Below the pieces are notes generated by a model. It had not been told where the DNA came from. It saw nothing but the letters and a program-made list of their open reading frames with translations, and ran no database searches. From Pseudodesulfovibrio senegalensis (lineage in GTDB: Bacteria; Desulfobacterota; Desulfovibrionia; Desulfovibrionales; Desulfovibrionaceae), in assembly GCF_008830225.1 (NCBI RefSeq), contig NZ_WAIE01000003.1, positions 295,494-359,493 on the forward strand: a stretch of DNA of 64,000 nt, given 5' to 3'. The translations under genes were made by a program, and so were the position numbers. Each line of letters opens with the position of its first letter. The stretch's first letter is position 1. Positions 29,363 through 37,482 of this stretch are shown here, in pieces.

Positions 29363-29636
29363 GATACCCTCAATCTGGCAGGCTGTTGAAAAAGGTTTGA
29401 GTGCAAGGCGAAAGAAAAGAGCAAGACCGACGCGTACTTCAGATACGCGAGGGTTTGCTCTTTTTGCATCAACGCTGCAATCGGGCCTTTGTCGGCAGCC
29501 TGAAGGGTCCGTGACCCTTGCGCGCCGGAGGCGAAATCACACATCCAATCCCGCCGTAGGCGGGGACTCCTGTTTGCTTTTGATCTTCCACAAACCACAG
29601 GCGCGGCGATTGTCCTTTTTGTAAAATGAGGGTATC
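29363..29636. repeat. Intergenic element carrying a family-1 palindromic repeat
   Basis: The family-1 repeat runs 29379-29502, bounded by CAGGCTG (29379-29385) and CAGCCTG (29496-29502), with core CGCGTA-N7-TACGCG at 29431-29449. The wider stretch begins and ends with an inverted 10-mer, GATACCCTCA (29363-29372) and TGAGGGTATC (29627-29636). Nothing codes here on either strand. Related copies are at 44.9, 49.0 and 63.2 kb, plus a half copy at 36.8 kb. Confidence 0.75.
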
Positions 29637-29708
29637 TGCTTGTTTGCGATTGATACGAAAAGCCCTTCGGGGCGTTACATACAGACCATGAAACCATTCG
29701 GAGCGATG

Positions 29709-31082
29709 ATGGCCGACACGGTTACCGCACTCATTCTGGCCGCGGGCAAGGGCACGCGGATGCACTCCAACCGCCCCAAGGTTTTGCAAACCCTGCTGGG
29801 CGAACCCATGCTCGAATATGTGTACCGGGCGCTGGAGCCCGCTTTTGGCGAGCGAATTTTTACGGTGGTGGGATTTGGCGCGGAACAGGTGGAATCCGCG
29901 TTTCCGGAACGGGCCTCGAATTTCGTGCTTCAAAAGGAACAGCTCGGCACCGGGCATGCCCTGCAGGAGGCCTGGGAAAGCGTGCAAAAGACCGGAGCCG
30001 GATATTGCCTCGTGATCAACGGCGACACGCCCCTGGCCACCACCGAGGCCGTGGAGCGTCTTGCGGCACAGGCCGGACGCGCGGACGTGGCCTTCATGAC
30101 CATCACCCCGCAGGACCCGGCATCGTTCGGCCGCGTGGTGCGCGACGATTCCGGACGAATTCTCGCCATTGTGGAGGCCAAGGACTATGACCACGCCACC
30201 CACGGCCCGGTTACCGGCGAGGTCAACGCAGGCGTGTACCTGTTGCGCATGGACTCGGTGGGGCAACTGCTGGACGGCCTGCGCGCGGAAAACAACTCGG
30301 GCGAGTATTATATTACGGACCTTGTGGCCATGGCCGTGGAACAGGGCATGACCGTGGAAGGCGTGACCTGCGGCGCGGATGTGAACCTCATGGGCATCAA
30401 CAGCCCGCGCGAGCTCATTGATGCGGAAAAGACCCTTCGCCGTCGCATTGTGGACGGGCTCATTGACGAGGGCGTGATGATCCACAATCCCGATACCGTG
30501 ATCATCGGCCCGCGCGTGACCGTTGAGCCGGGCGCGGAACTGTTCGGGCACGTAGAAATTTATGGCGAAAGCGTTGTGCGCGCCGGAAGCGTGCTCAATT
30601 CGTATACGTGGATCACGGATTCCTCGTTTGCCCCCGGGTGCGTGGTGCGCCAGTTCTGCCATGTGGAACAGGCCGAGGTGGGTCCTGATTGCGTTGTGGG
30701 TCCGTATGCGCGGCTGCGGCCCGGTGCCGTGTTGCGCAAGGGCGCCAAGGTCGGTAACTTCGTGGAGATGAAAAAGGCCGAACTGGGCGAGGGAGCCAAG
30801 GCCAGCCACCTGACCTATCTGGGCGATGCTGTGGTGGGCGCGGGCAGCAACATCGGCGCTGGCACCATTACCTGCAACTACGATGGCAAGAACAAGTTCA
30901 TCACCACCATCGGCGAAGGAGCCTTCATCGGCAGCAATACCGCGCTGGTGGCTCCGGTGACCGTGGGACGCGATGCGCTTGTGGGCGCCGGGTCCACCAT
31001 CACCAAGGACGTTCCCGACGAAGGCACGGCCATTGGGCGCGCCAAGCAGCTCAATCTGAAACGACGCATGAAGAAGTCTTGA
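29709..31082 (+). CDS. glmU: Bifunctional UDP-N-acetylglucosamine pyrophosphorylase / glucosamine-1-phosphate acetyltransferase
   Basis: The start 29709 is five bases after CGGAG and gives 457 residues; longer starts at 29640, 29688 and 29706 are less likely. The N-terminal uridylyltransferase domain has LILAAGKGTRM and VINGDTPL. The C-terminal left-handed beta helix of hexapeptide repeats has the acetyltransferase residues in YARLRPGAVL and VEMKKAEL, ending with AGTITCNYDG. It produces UDP-GlcNAc for peptidoglycan and LPS. It is followed by the zapB-zapA-6S RNA group. Confidence 0.96.
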   Translation: MADTVTALILAAGKGTRMHSNRPKVLQTLLGEPMLEYVYRALEPAFGERIFTVVGFGAEQVESAFPERASNFVLQKEQLGTGHALQEAWESVQKTGAGYCLVINGDTPLATTEAVERLAAQAGRADVAFMTITPQDPASFGRVVRDDSGRILAIVEAKDYDHATHGPVTGEVNAGVYLLRMDSVGQLLDGLRAENNSGEYYITDLVAMAVEQGMTVEGVTCGADVNLMGINSPRELIDAEKTLRRRIVDGLIDEGVMIHNPDTVIIGPRVTVEPGAELFGHVEIYGESVVRAGSVLNSYTWITDSSFAPGCVVRQFCHVEQAEVGPDCVVGPYARLRPGAVLRKGAKVGNFVEMKKAELGEGAKASHLTYLGDAVVGAGSNIGAGTITCNYDGKNKFITTIGEGAFIGSNTALVAPVTVGRDALVGAGSTITKDVPDEGTAIGRAKQLNLKRRMKKS

Positions 31083-31113
31083 TTTCGTGAAACATAAGGA
31101 TTAGGTTTTAACC

Positions 31114-31290
31114 ATGGACATGGTAGACAGGCTTGAAAGCAGATTCGAAGCTCTTGTGCAGAAGATTCAGGAGCTGAAAGAGGAAAACCGGCGGCTGACC
31201 GAAACGCTGGAGCAGGAACGCAGTACCAAAGGGGACGCCACCCAGCGCATAGAGGCCCTTTTGGCTCGCATAGAGGGCGAGCTTGAATAG
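31114..31290 (+). CDS. zapB: ZapB-like coiled-coil division protein
   Basis: This 58-residue protein is essentially one amphipathic coiled coil (VDRLESRFEALVQKIQELKEE...). It resembles ZapB in size, heptad spacing and lack of hydrophobic segments. It lies 32 bases behind glmU and 13 bases ahead of zapA, the classical partner context. ZapB bridges FtsZ-bound ZapA to the nucleoid in E. coli; the role here is inferred from that. The ribosome site AGG near 31103 is weak. Confidence 0.8.
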   Translation: MDMVDRLESRFEALVQKIQELKEENRRLTETLEQERSTKGDATQRIEALLARIEGELE

Positions 31291-31302
31291 CGGGAAGTCA
31301 CG

Positions 31303-31557
31303 ATGTCGCGCTACAGCCTGTCGATCATGGGACTTGATATTTCCTTCAAGACGGACGCCACGCCCGAACGAGTTGAGGCTGCGCGGGGTCTTCTTGAAGA
31401 ACGATATGAGATTTTGAGCAAAAACGCAGGTGACTTGAGCAAGGAGAAGTTGCTGACGTTTCTGGCGTTGAGTCTGGCCGATGACTATCTGGTCAATGTG
31501 GCCGAGCTTGACCGCCTGGAGGAGAAGATCGGAGAGATCTTGGAGAAAACCCCGTAG
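31303..31557 (+). CDS. zapA: Cell division protein ZapA
   Basis: The 84-residue protein has the N-terminal strand SLSIMGLDISFKTDATPERVEAA and a long C-terminal helix, the ZapA fold. It crosslinks FtsZ protofilaments. It starts 13 bases after the zapB-like gene and is followed by 6S RNA, the same neighbour pair (zapA-ssrS) known in E. coli. It is shorter than E. coli ZapA (109) but typical of Bacillus- or Desulfovibrio-type forms. Confidence 0.9.
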   Translation: MSRYSLSIMGLDISFKTDATPERVEAARGLLEERYEILSKNAGDLSKEKLLTFLALSLADDYLVNVAELDRLEEKIGEILEKTP

Positions 31558-31601
31558 GCCGCCGCCGATGATAGGATGGGGCCGCAATGGGGAGCGGCAG
31601 A

Positions 31602-31785
31602 AAACCCTGGGGAGCATGTGATTGACCTGTGAGGTTATTGAGCCAATACCTCTTGAAAGGGCTACGACTCCAGCGCACTGGTGAGCATGCCCGGCACTGA
31701 CCGGGAAGCCTGAAGGGGCGCGAGTCCGGCCCACCTGGACATACCAGGTTCAAAACTGACGGCAACACGGTTCTCCCGGGGATAT
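31602..31785 (+). ncRNA. ssrS: 6S RNA
   Basis: The segment CTGGTGAGCATGCCCGGC followed by GACCGGGAAGCCTGAAG (31680-31718) closely matches the central region of E. coli 6S RNA (GUUGGUGAGCAUGCUCGG ... GUCCGAGAAGCCUUAA), which forms the RNA polymerase holoenzyme-binding bubble. A closing stem pairs CCCTGGGGA (31605-31613) with TCCCGGGG (31774-31781), so the predicted length is about 184 bases, as in E. coli. The position directly downstream of zapA is the conserved location. It would act as a growth-phase decoy for the sigma-70 holoenzyme. The exact ends are inferred. Confidence 0.85.
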
Positions 31786-32010
31786 CATACAAGGCCACGC
31801 ACCGGCCGGGGAGCGGTGCGGGGACATGGCCGAAAGGTCGAACAACGGCACGAAACCGCTTTCTTCCCGTATCCATAGGACTGCATATCCGCATCTTCCG
31901 CCTCTTGCTCCTGCCGCAAGGGCGCTTTGTGCTGCGCTCTTTCCGGCAAAAACAGAGGGGCGTGAACAGGCCGCCTGATAGCCTGTCAACATACATTAAA
32001 GGAGCAACCA

Positions 32011-33567
32011 ATGCTGGCGGAAATCGCAGTTATCGGCGGCAGTACGGGAGTAGGACTCGCAGCCGGGTTCTTTTTGCAAAAATATATATCAGCGAAGCAG
32101 ATAGGGGATTCCCAGGATCTTGCCGAGCGTATCGTTACCGAAGCCCGCAAGGAGGCCGAGGCCTTCAAGAAGGAAGTCCGCGTTCAGGCGCAGGACGAGA
32201 TATTTGCCCAGAAAAAAGAGCTTGAGCAGGAGATCAAGGCGCAGGAGAGCGCACTCAAGCGTCAGGAAAACAGGCTGCAGAGCAAGGAAGAACGCCTTGA
32301 AGGCAAGTTGGAAAAGGTCGCGGACAAGGAATCCCGCGTGGTTGAGTTGGAAAAACGACTCATCAAGCAGGAAAAGCGGCTTGAGGAATTTGAGGAAGAG
32401 CTTGAGCACAAGGCGGACGAGCACGAGCGCAAGTTGCAGGAAATTTCCGGTCTGACCGTTGAGGAAGCCCGTGAAAATCTGATGCACGAGATCGAATCGC
32501 GTACCCGCCACGAAGCGGCCAACATGGTCCGCAATATCGAGATGGAGGCCAAGGAATCCGCGTCCAAGAAGGCCAAGGAAGTGCTTTCCCTCGCCCTGCA
32601 GCGCTACGCAGGCGATTACGCCTCCGAGCAGACCGTCACGGCCGTGACCCTGCCTTCCGAAGACATGAAGGGCCGCATCATTGGCCGCGAGGGCCGCAAC
32701 ATCCGCGCGCTGGAAGCGGCCACCGGCGTGGACCTGATCATCGACGATACCCCGGAAACCGTTGTGCTGTCCGCGTTCAGTCCCTTGCGCCGCGAAGTGG
32801 CCAAGCAGGCTCTGGAACGGCTCATTCACGATGGCCGCATCCACCCGGCCCGCATCGAGGACATCGTGCGCAAGGTGGAGCAGGAAATGGACGTGAAGCT
32901 GCGCGAGACCGGCGAACAGGCCACCTTCGACGTGGGCGTTCACGGCATTCATCCGGATATCGTCAAGCTGCTGGGCCAGTTGCACTACCGCACCAGTTTT
33001 TCCCAGAACGTGCTGCAGCATAGCATGGAAGTGGCTTTCCTCTGTGGCGTCATGGCCGCGGAGCTTGGGCTGGACGAAAAGGAAGCCAAGCGTGCGGGGC
33101 TGCTGCACGACATCGGCAAGGCCGTGGACCACGAAATCGAAGGGCCGCATGCGGTCATCGGCGCGGACCTGGCCAAGAAGCACGGCGAGCACAAGGCCAT
33201 CGTGCACGCCATTGCCGCGCACCATGAGGACGTGCCGCCCCAGAGCATTCTTGCCAACCTCGTGCAGGCGGCGGACAGCCTGTCCGGCGCCCGCCCGGGA
33301 GCACGCAAGGAACTGCTGGAAAACTACGTGAAGCGCCTTGAGGAGCTGGAAGGCCTGGCCACCGGGTTCAACGGTGTTTCCAAGGCGTATGCCATTCAGG
33401 CGGGCCGCGAAATCCGCGTCATGGTTGATGCGGACAAGGTCAACGACGAGAGCACCTACATGCTCTGCAAGGACATCGCCAAGAAGATCGAGAACAACAT
33501 GACCTACCCCGGCCAGATTCGGGTCATGGTCATCCGCGAAAAGCGCTCCGTGAGCTACGCCAAGTAG
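32011..33567 (+). CDS. rny: Ribonuclease Y
   Basis: The protein has 518 residues. An N-terminal membrane helix ([12 protein letters not shown]) is followed by a long coiled coil (about 35-190), a KH domain ([15 protein letters not shown], about 225) and an HD domain with [10 protein letters not shown] (about 370), all canonical. It starts endonucleolytic decay of mRNA at the inner membrane. AAGGAG precedes the ATG. The 220 bases between 6S RNA and this start contain no further feature. A terminator follows. Confidence 0.96.
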   Translation: MLAEIAVIGGSTGVGLAAGFFLQKYISAKQIGDSQDLAERIVTEARKEAEAFKKEVRVQAQDEIFAQKKELEQEIKAQESALKRQENRLQSKEERLEGKLEKVADKESRVVELEKRLIKQEKRLEEFEEELEHKADEHERKLQEISGLTVEEARENLMHEIESRTRHEAANMVRNIEMEAKESASKKAKEVLSLALQRYAGDYASEQTVTAVTLPSEDMKGRIIGREGRNIRALEAATGVDLIIDDTPETVVLSAFSPLRREVAKQALERLIHDGRIHPARIEDIVRKVEQEMDVKLRETGEQATFDVGVHGIHPDIVKLLGQLHYRTSFSQNVLQHSMEVAFLCGVMAAELGLDEKEAKRAGLLHDIGKAVDHEIEGPHAVIGADLAKKHGEHKAIVHAIAAHHEDVPPQSILANLVQAADSLSGARPGARKELLENYVKRLEELEGLATGFNGVSKAYAIQAGREIRVMVDADKVNDESTYMLCKDIAKKIENNMTYPGQIRVMVIREKRSVSYAK

Positions 33568-33591
33568 CAACGGTTTCAACGAGTACTCTCA

Positions 33592-33626
33592 CGGCCCGGC
33601 TCGATGCGTTCGAACCGGGCCGGTTT
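33592..33626 (+). terminator. Terminator after rny
   Basis: The stem CGGCCCGG-TCG with CGAACCGGGCCG is followed by a short TTTT run; it starts 24 bases after the stop. Confidence 0.75.
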
Positions 33627-33799
33627 TCGTGCAAGGGATTATTATAAGGCCCTGTGAATGAGAATATCTTTGAATTTCTTCTCGGCATGGGGCAATATGT
33701 GTGTTCAGCCGGAATAGTGCATCAGGACAGTCCGTACGGGGGGCCGGCCTGATTGATTGGAGCTGCAGCCCGGGAACGTATTGCGGAGACAATGACCCC

Positions 33800-34648
33800 A
33801 TGTCCAGGAATATGACCTTGTTCAAGGCCGAAATGGGCGAAGCCGAGTTTCAGAAATTCAGCGCGCTCATTCATTCCGAGTTCGGCATCAAGATGCCGCC
33901 CAGCAAGAAGGTGTTGCTGCAGTCGCGGTTTCAGAAGCGTCTGCGCGCTCTGGGTCTGAGTTCCTACGAGGAATACTGCGAATACGTGTTCAGCCCCGAA
34001 GGCCAGAAAAACGAACGCCAGCACCTTGTGGACGTGGTCACCACCAATACCACGCATTTCTTTCGCGAGCCCAAGCATTACGACATCCTGAACAACATCG
34101 TGCTTCCCGAGGTGTGGCGAACCGTGGGCAGCGGCCGCGAGGCCCGCATCTGGAGCGCAGGCTGTTCCAGCGGCGAGGAGCCGTATACACTGGCCATGGT
34201 CCTTTCCGAGTTTGCGGAAAGCCACTCCGGGTTTCGGTTTACCATTCAGGCCACGGACATTTCCCGAGATATTCTGCAAAAGGCCATGCGCGCGGTCTAT
34301 TCCATGGACAAGCTGGACGAGATTCCGCAGGGCATGCGCAGGAAATATCTGCTCAAAAGCAAGGATCCGGCCAAGCGGCTCATGAAGATGGACAGGGTCA
34401 TCCGTTCCCGTGTGCGGTTCAGCCAGTTGAACTTCATGGATAATTTCAAGCTCGATTTCACGCCGGATATCATTTTCTGCCGCAACGTGGTCATCTATTT
34501 CGACCGGCCCACGCAGGAAGTCCTGTTCAGCAAATTCTGCAATCATCTGGCCATGGGCGGTTTTCTGTTCATCGGCCATTCCGAAAGCCTCTCGGGCATG
34601 GACCTGCCGCTGCGGCAGGTAGCCCCCACGGTTTTCCAGCGAATCTGA
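33800..34648 (+). CDS. cheR: CheR-type protein-glutamate methyltransferase
   Basis: The start at 33800 gives 282 residues; the frame extension to 33701 has no family match. An N-terminal helical domain is followed by a SAM-binding fold with TTNTTHFFREPKHYD, IWSAGCSSGEEPYT and FCRNVVIYFD, all CheR landmarks. It methylates chemoreceptor glutamates. It sits between rny and ymdB with no other chemotaxis gene nearby. GGAG at 33785-33788 is 11 bases from the ATG, a loose spacing. Confidence 0.92.
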   Translation: MSRNMTLFKAEMGEAEFQKFSALIHSEFGIKMPPSKKVLLQSRFQKRLRALGLSSYEEYCEYVFSPEGQKNERQHLVDVVTTNTTHFFREPKHYDILNNIVLPEVWRTVGSGREARIWSAGCSSGEEPYTLAMVLSEFAESHSGFRFTIQATDISRDILQKAMRAVYSMDKLDEIPQGMRRKYLLKSKDPAKRLMKMDRVIRSRVRFSQLNFMDNFKLDFTPDIIFCRNVVIYFDRPTQEVLFSKFCNHLAMGGFLFIGHSESLSGMDLPLRQVAPTVFQRI

Positions 34649-34706
34649 CCGCAACATCAATCCGAACCATAGGCTGTGCGTCTTTCGGGCGCGCAAGGGG
34701 GCGTTT

Positions 34707-35486
34707 GTGCGAATCCTGTTTCTCGGCGACATCATGGGGCGAACCGGGCGTACCGCTGTAAAACGGCATCTGGCACAGGTGCGCGAAGAAGAGAACATCG
34801 ACCTCGTGCTGGCCAACGGCGAAAACGCCTCGGGCGGACTCGGGCTTTCGGCCAAGTCCAGCCGCGAGCTGTTCGGCGCGGGGGTGGACGCCATGACCTC
34901 GGGCAATCACATCTGGAAATTTCGCGATATCATTCCCGTGCTGGAAGGCGGTAACCTGTTGCGTCCTGCCAACTATCCCCACGGATCGCCCGGACGCGGC
35001 TGGGCCGTGTTCGAGTTTCAAGGGCTGGCTCCGCTGGCCGTGATCAATCTGCAGGGCCGCACCTTCATGGAACCCATTGACTGCCCGTTTGCCGCGCTGG
35101 AACGCATTCTGGAGGAGATTCCGGATCATGTGCGATTGCGCGTTGTGGATTTTCATGCCGAGGCCACCAGCGAAAAACTGGCGCTGGCGTGGATGGCGGA
35201 CGGTCGGGTTTCGGCCATGCTCGGAACCCATACCCATGTACCAACGGGCGATGCGCGCATTTTTCCGCAGGGCATGGCCTACATGACCGATCTGGGCATG
35301 TGCGGGCCGCGCGATTCCTGCCTTGGCATGGCGCCCGGACCCATTATCCGCAGATTCGTGACCGGATTGCCCCAAAAATATCGAATTGCGTCCGGTCCCG
35401 GTGTTTTACAAGGCGCGATTTTTGACTTAGATGAATCGTCCGGGACGGCAAGTTCCATTACCGCGTGGAGTATGCATACAGGATGA
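34707..35486 (+). CDS. ymdB: YmdB-type metallophosphoesterase
   Basis: This 259-residue protein starts with GTG 34707 after AAGGGGGC. The di-metal motifs are FLGDIMGRTGR, LANGENASGG, SGNHIWK, DFHAEATSEK and GTHTHVPTGDARI. The family (TIGR00282) is a cyclic-nucleotide phosphodiesterase that in Bacillus is encoded next to rny and controls mRNA decay or biofilm. Here cheR separates the two. Its end overlaps a possible upstream tyrS start, but the tyrS ATG at 35507 is preferred. Confidence 0.92.
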   Translation: MRILFLGDIMGRTGRTAVKRHLAQVREEENIDLVLANGENASGGLGLSAKSSRELFGAGVDAMTSGNHIWKFRDIIPVLEGGNLLRPANYPHGSPGRGWAVFEFQGLAPLAVINLQGRTFMEPIDCPFAALERILEEIPDHVRLRVVDFHAEATSEKLALAWMADGRVSAMLGTHTHVPTGDARIFPQGMAYMTDLGMCGPRDSCLGMAPGPIIRRFVTGLPQKYRIASGPGVLQGAIFDLDESSGTASSITAWSMHTG

Positions 35487-35506
35487 TTTCGACCATAGAG
35501 GAGCAT

Positions 35507-36790
35507 ATGAATATTTTCGACGAATTGCAGTGGCGGGGGCTCGTGAATCAGGTTTCGGACGAGGACAAGGTGCGCGATTATCTCGCCACCTCCGGAGCCA
35601 GCATGTATTGCGGCTTCGATCCCACTGCCGAAAGCCTGCATGTGGGCAACCTTGTTCCCCTGCTCTGTCTGGCGCGCATGAAGAAGGCCGGCCACAACCC
35701 CATCGTACTCATGGGCGGGGCCACCGGCATGATCGGCGACCCCAGCGGCAAGGACAAGGAACGCGACCTCTCCTCCCGCGAGGCACTGGACGAGCGTACT
35801 GCAAAGATCGTTTCGCAGGTGCGCCGATTTTTCGAGCGGGTCACGGGCGAGCGTCCGGACGTGGTCAACAACTACGACTGGACCAAGGACATGACTGCCA
35901 TCGAATTGCTGCGGGACGTGGGCAAGTTCTACACCGTGAACTGGATGCTGCAGAAGGAATCGGTCAAGGGCCGCATCGCCCGCGACGAGGTAGGCATTTC
36001 CTACACCGAATTCAGCTACATGATCCTTCAGGGCTACGATTTCTACCATCTGTTCAAGAATCGCGGCACGCGGCTGCAGATCGGCGGCGGCGACCAGTGG
36101 GGCAACATCACTTCGGGCTGTGAGCTTGTGCGGCGCAAGACCGCCGTGGAGGGCGACCCGGAAGAAGCATTTGCATTGACCTTCCCGCTCATCACCACGG
36201 CTGCTGGCAAGAAGTTCGGCAAGAGCGAAAAGGGTGCCATTTTCCTGAATCCGGAAATTACTTCGCCCTATGCCTTCTACCAGTTCTGGATCAACACCGA
36301 CGACCGCGACGTGATCAAGTTCATGAAGTATTTCACCTTCATGACCCAAGAGGAAATCGCGGAAATGGAGACGGCCGTGGAAGAGCGCGCGCATCTGCGC
36401 GAGGCCCAGAAGCGGCTGGCCGCCGAGGTCACCGAAATGATCCACGGCAAGCGCGAACTGGAACGGGTCATGGCCGCCACCGAAGCCCTGTTCGGCAAGG
36501 GCGACCTCAAGACCGTGGATCCGGCCACCCTGCGTTCGGCGCTGGATTCGGCCCCGGCCTTCAATTACGGCAAGGGCGCGGATTTGCCCGAACTGGCCCA
36601 GACGCTCGTGGACCTGAACCTGTGCAAGTCCAAGGGGCAGGCGCGCAAGGACATCAAGGCGGGCGGCGTGTACATCAACGGCGAGCGCGCGGCCGAAGGT
36701 CAGGATCTGGCCGATTCCGACTTCATCGGCGGCGAGGTGTTGGTGATTCGCAAGGGCAAGAAGAACTACGGCCTTGTGACCCGTGTATGA
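35507..36790 (+). CDS. tyrS: Tyrosyl-tRNA synthetase
   Basis: The chosen start follows GAGGAG at 35496-35501 and gives 427 residues. The class I signatures are TAESLHVGNLVPLL (HIGH-like HVGN) and KFGKSEKGAIFL (KMSKS-like), the form found in bacterial TyrRS of the TyrS1 type. The C-terminal S4-like RNA-binding domain has SKGQARKDIKAGGVYINGE. It charges tRNA-Tyr. A terminator follows. Upstream starts at 35465 or 35483 would overlap ymdB and are rejected. Confidence 0.96.
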   Translation: MNIFDELQWRGLVNQVSDEDKVRDYLATSGASMYCGFDPTAESLHVGNLVPLLCLARMKKAGHNPIVLMGGATGMIGDPSGKDKERDLSSREALDERTAKIVSQVRRFFERVTGERPDVVNNYDWTKDMTAIELLRDVGKFYTVNWMLQKESVKGRIARDEVGISYTEFSYMILQGYDFYHLFKNRGTRLQIGGGDQWGNITSGCELVRRKTAVEGDPEEAFALTFPLITTAAGKKFGKSEKGAIFLNPEITSPYAFYQFWINTDDRDVIKFMKYFTFMTQEEIAEMETAVEERAHLREAQKRLAAEVTEMIHGKRELERVMAATEALFGKGDLKTVDPATLRSALDSAPAFNYGKGADLPELAQTLVDLNLCKSKGQARKDIKAGGVYINGERAAEGQDLADSDFIGGEVLVIRKGKKNYGLVTRV

Positions 36791-36810
36791 TAGAAATAAC
36801 GCCAATTACG

Positions 36811-36848
36811 AGGCCCGGAACCATGCAGGTTCCGGGCCTTTTTTTTTG
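36811..36848 (+). terminator. Terminator after tyrS
   Basis: A 12-bp perfect stem (36811-36822 with 36828-36839, AGGCCCGGAACC) is followed by a run of nine T. Confidence 0.92.
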
Positions 36849-36878
36849 CCTTGCACTCAAACCTTTCTCAACAGCCTG
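36848..36878. repeat. Half copy of the family-1 palindromic repeat
   Basis: Read on the minus strand this equals the first arm of the 29.4-kb copy (CAGGCTGTTGA, then AAAGGTTTGAGTGCAAGGC). The second arm and the core are missing. It directly precedes the copy-B repeat. Confidence 0.75.
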
Positions 36879-36900
36879 TAACATTGAGCCATTCCTCGCT

Positions 36901-37320
36901 CGCTTGAGCGGGGCAAGGGGGAAAGCAACCAATCAACCAACGAACAAGCGTCGAGTTAATTGGTCGGACGGACACATTTGGTCACCACACAATTCCGACG
37001 GAATTTTTCCTTCTATTCCGAGTGTCGACTGAAATCGAGCCATCGTATGGCTCGGTGCGATAACGTATGCACGAGGACGGTGAGGCAAATTTCAGAAAAT
37101 CAGCGAGGTCTTTCATGAGGCCGACGCAGGGATTGGTTCGTGGGGAGGGAGAGGAGGGTAGGTCGCAGGAAAAATCTTCAGGACAGTAGATTTTGACGCT
37201 GTGCATTTGCACAGCGCCCAAGGGGCGAGGCATAGGAGATGCCGAGTCAAGGGAGGAGAGGGAGGGGGGACGCCCCCCTCTCTTTCTTCCCTTCCTCAAA
37301 TGGTTCTCGACTGATTGGTG
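36901..37320. repeat. Gene-free copy of the repeat that flanks the NTPase gene (copy B)
   Basis: The left part (36901-36945) matches 13513-13556 and the right part (36994-37318) matches 15527-15780, so the two ends that enclose a 2-kb NTPase gene in copy A are joined here with about 50 unrelated bases between. The right part has an extra 80 bases (37171-37250) holding a small hairpin around GTGCATTTGCAC. No ORF here is credible. Confidence 0.8.
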
Positions 37321-37335
37321 TAAAATACCTTTGTA

Positions 37336-37405
37336 CTACTGCGCGTCAGCGCAACCTAAAGACTGAAAGGCTTACCAATTTCGTTGTTGCGCTGACGCGC
37401 AGTAG
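37336..37405. repeat. Perfect 20-bp inverted repeat next to copy B
   Basis: Arms 37336-37355 and 37386-37405 (CTACTGCGCGTCAGCGCAAC and its complement) are separated by 30 bases. Part of one arm (CGCGTCAGCGCAACC) also follows copy A near 15799-15813. It may be a terminator for the minus-strand gene or an end of the repeat element. Confidence 0.7.
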
Positions 37406-37482
37406 AACACCGTAGAAGCACCTTCATTGAAGGTTTCGGCCTCCGGAACCGGAGCACACTGACTGCCGCAACAGACAACGCC

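Noticed and set aside
33601..33625. tRNA-like TTCGAACC
   Set aside because: It belongs to the terminator stem after rny. No acceptor or anticodon arm surrounds it.
36982..37299. 105-codon minus-strand ORF in copy B
   Set aside because: It reads through the repeat and also appears in shifted form in copy A. No ribosome site or conserved coding signal was seen.
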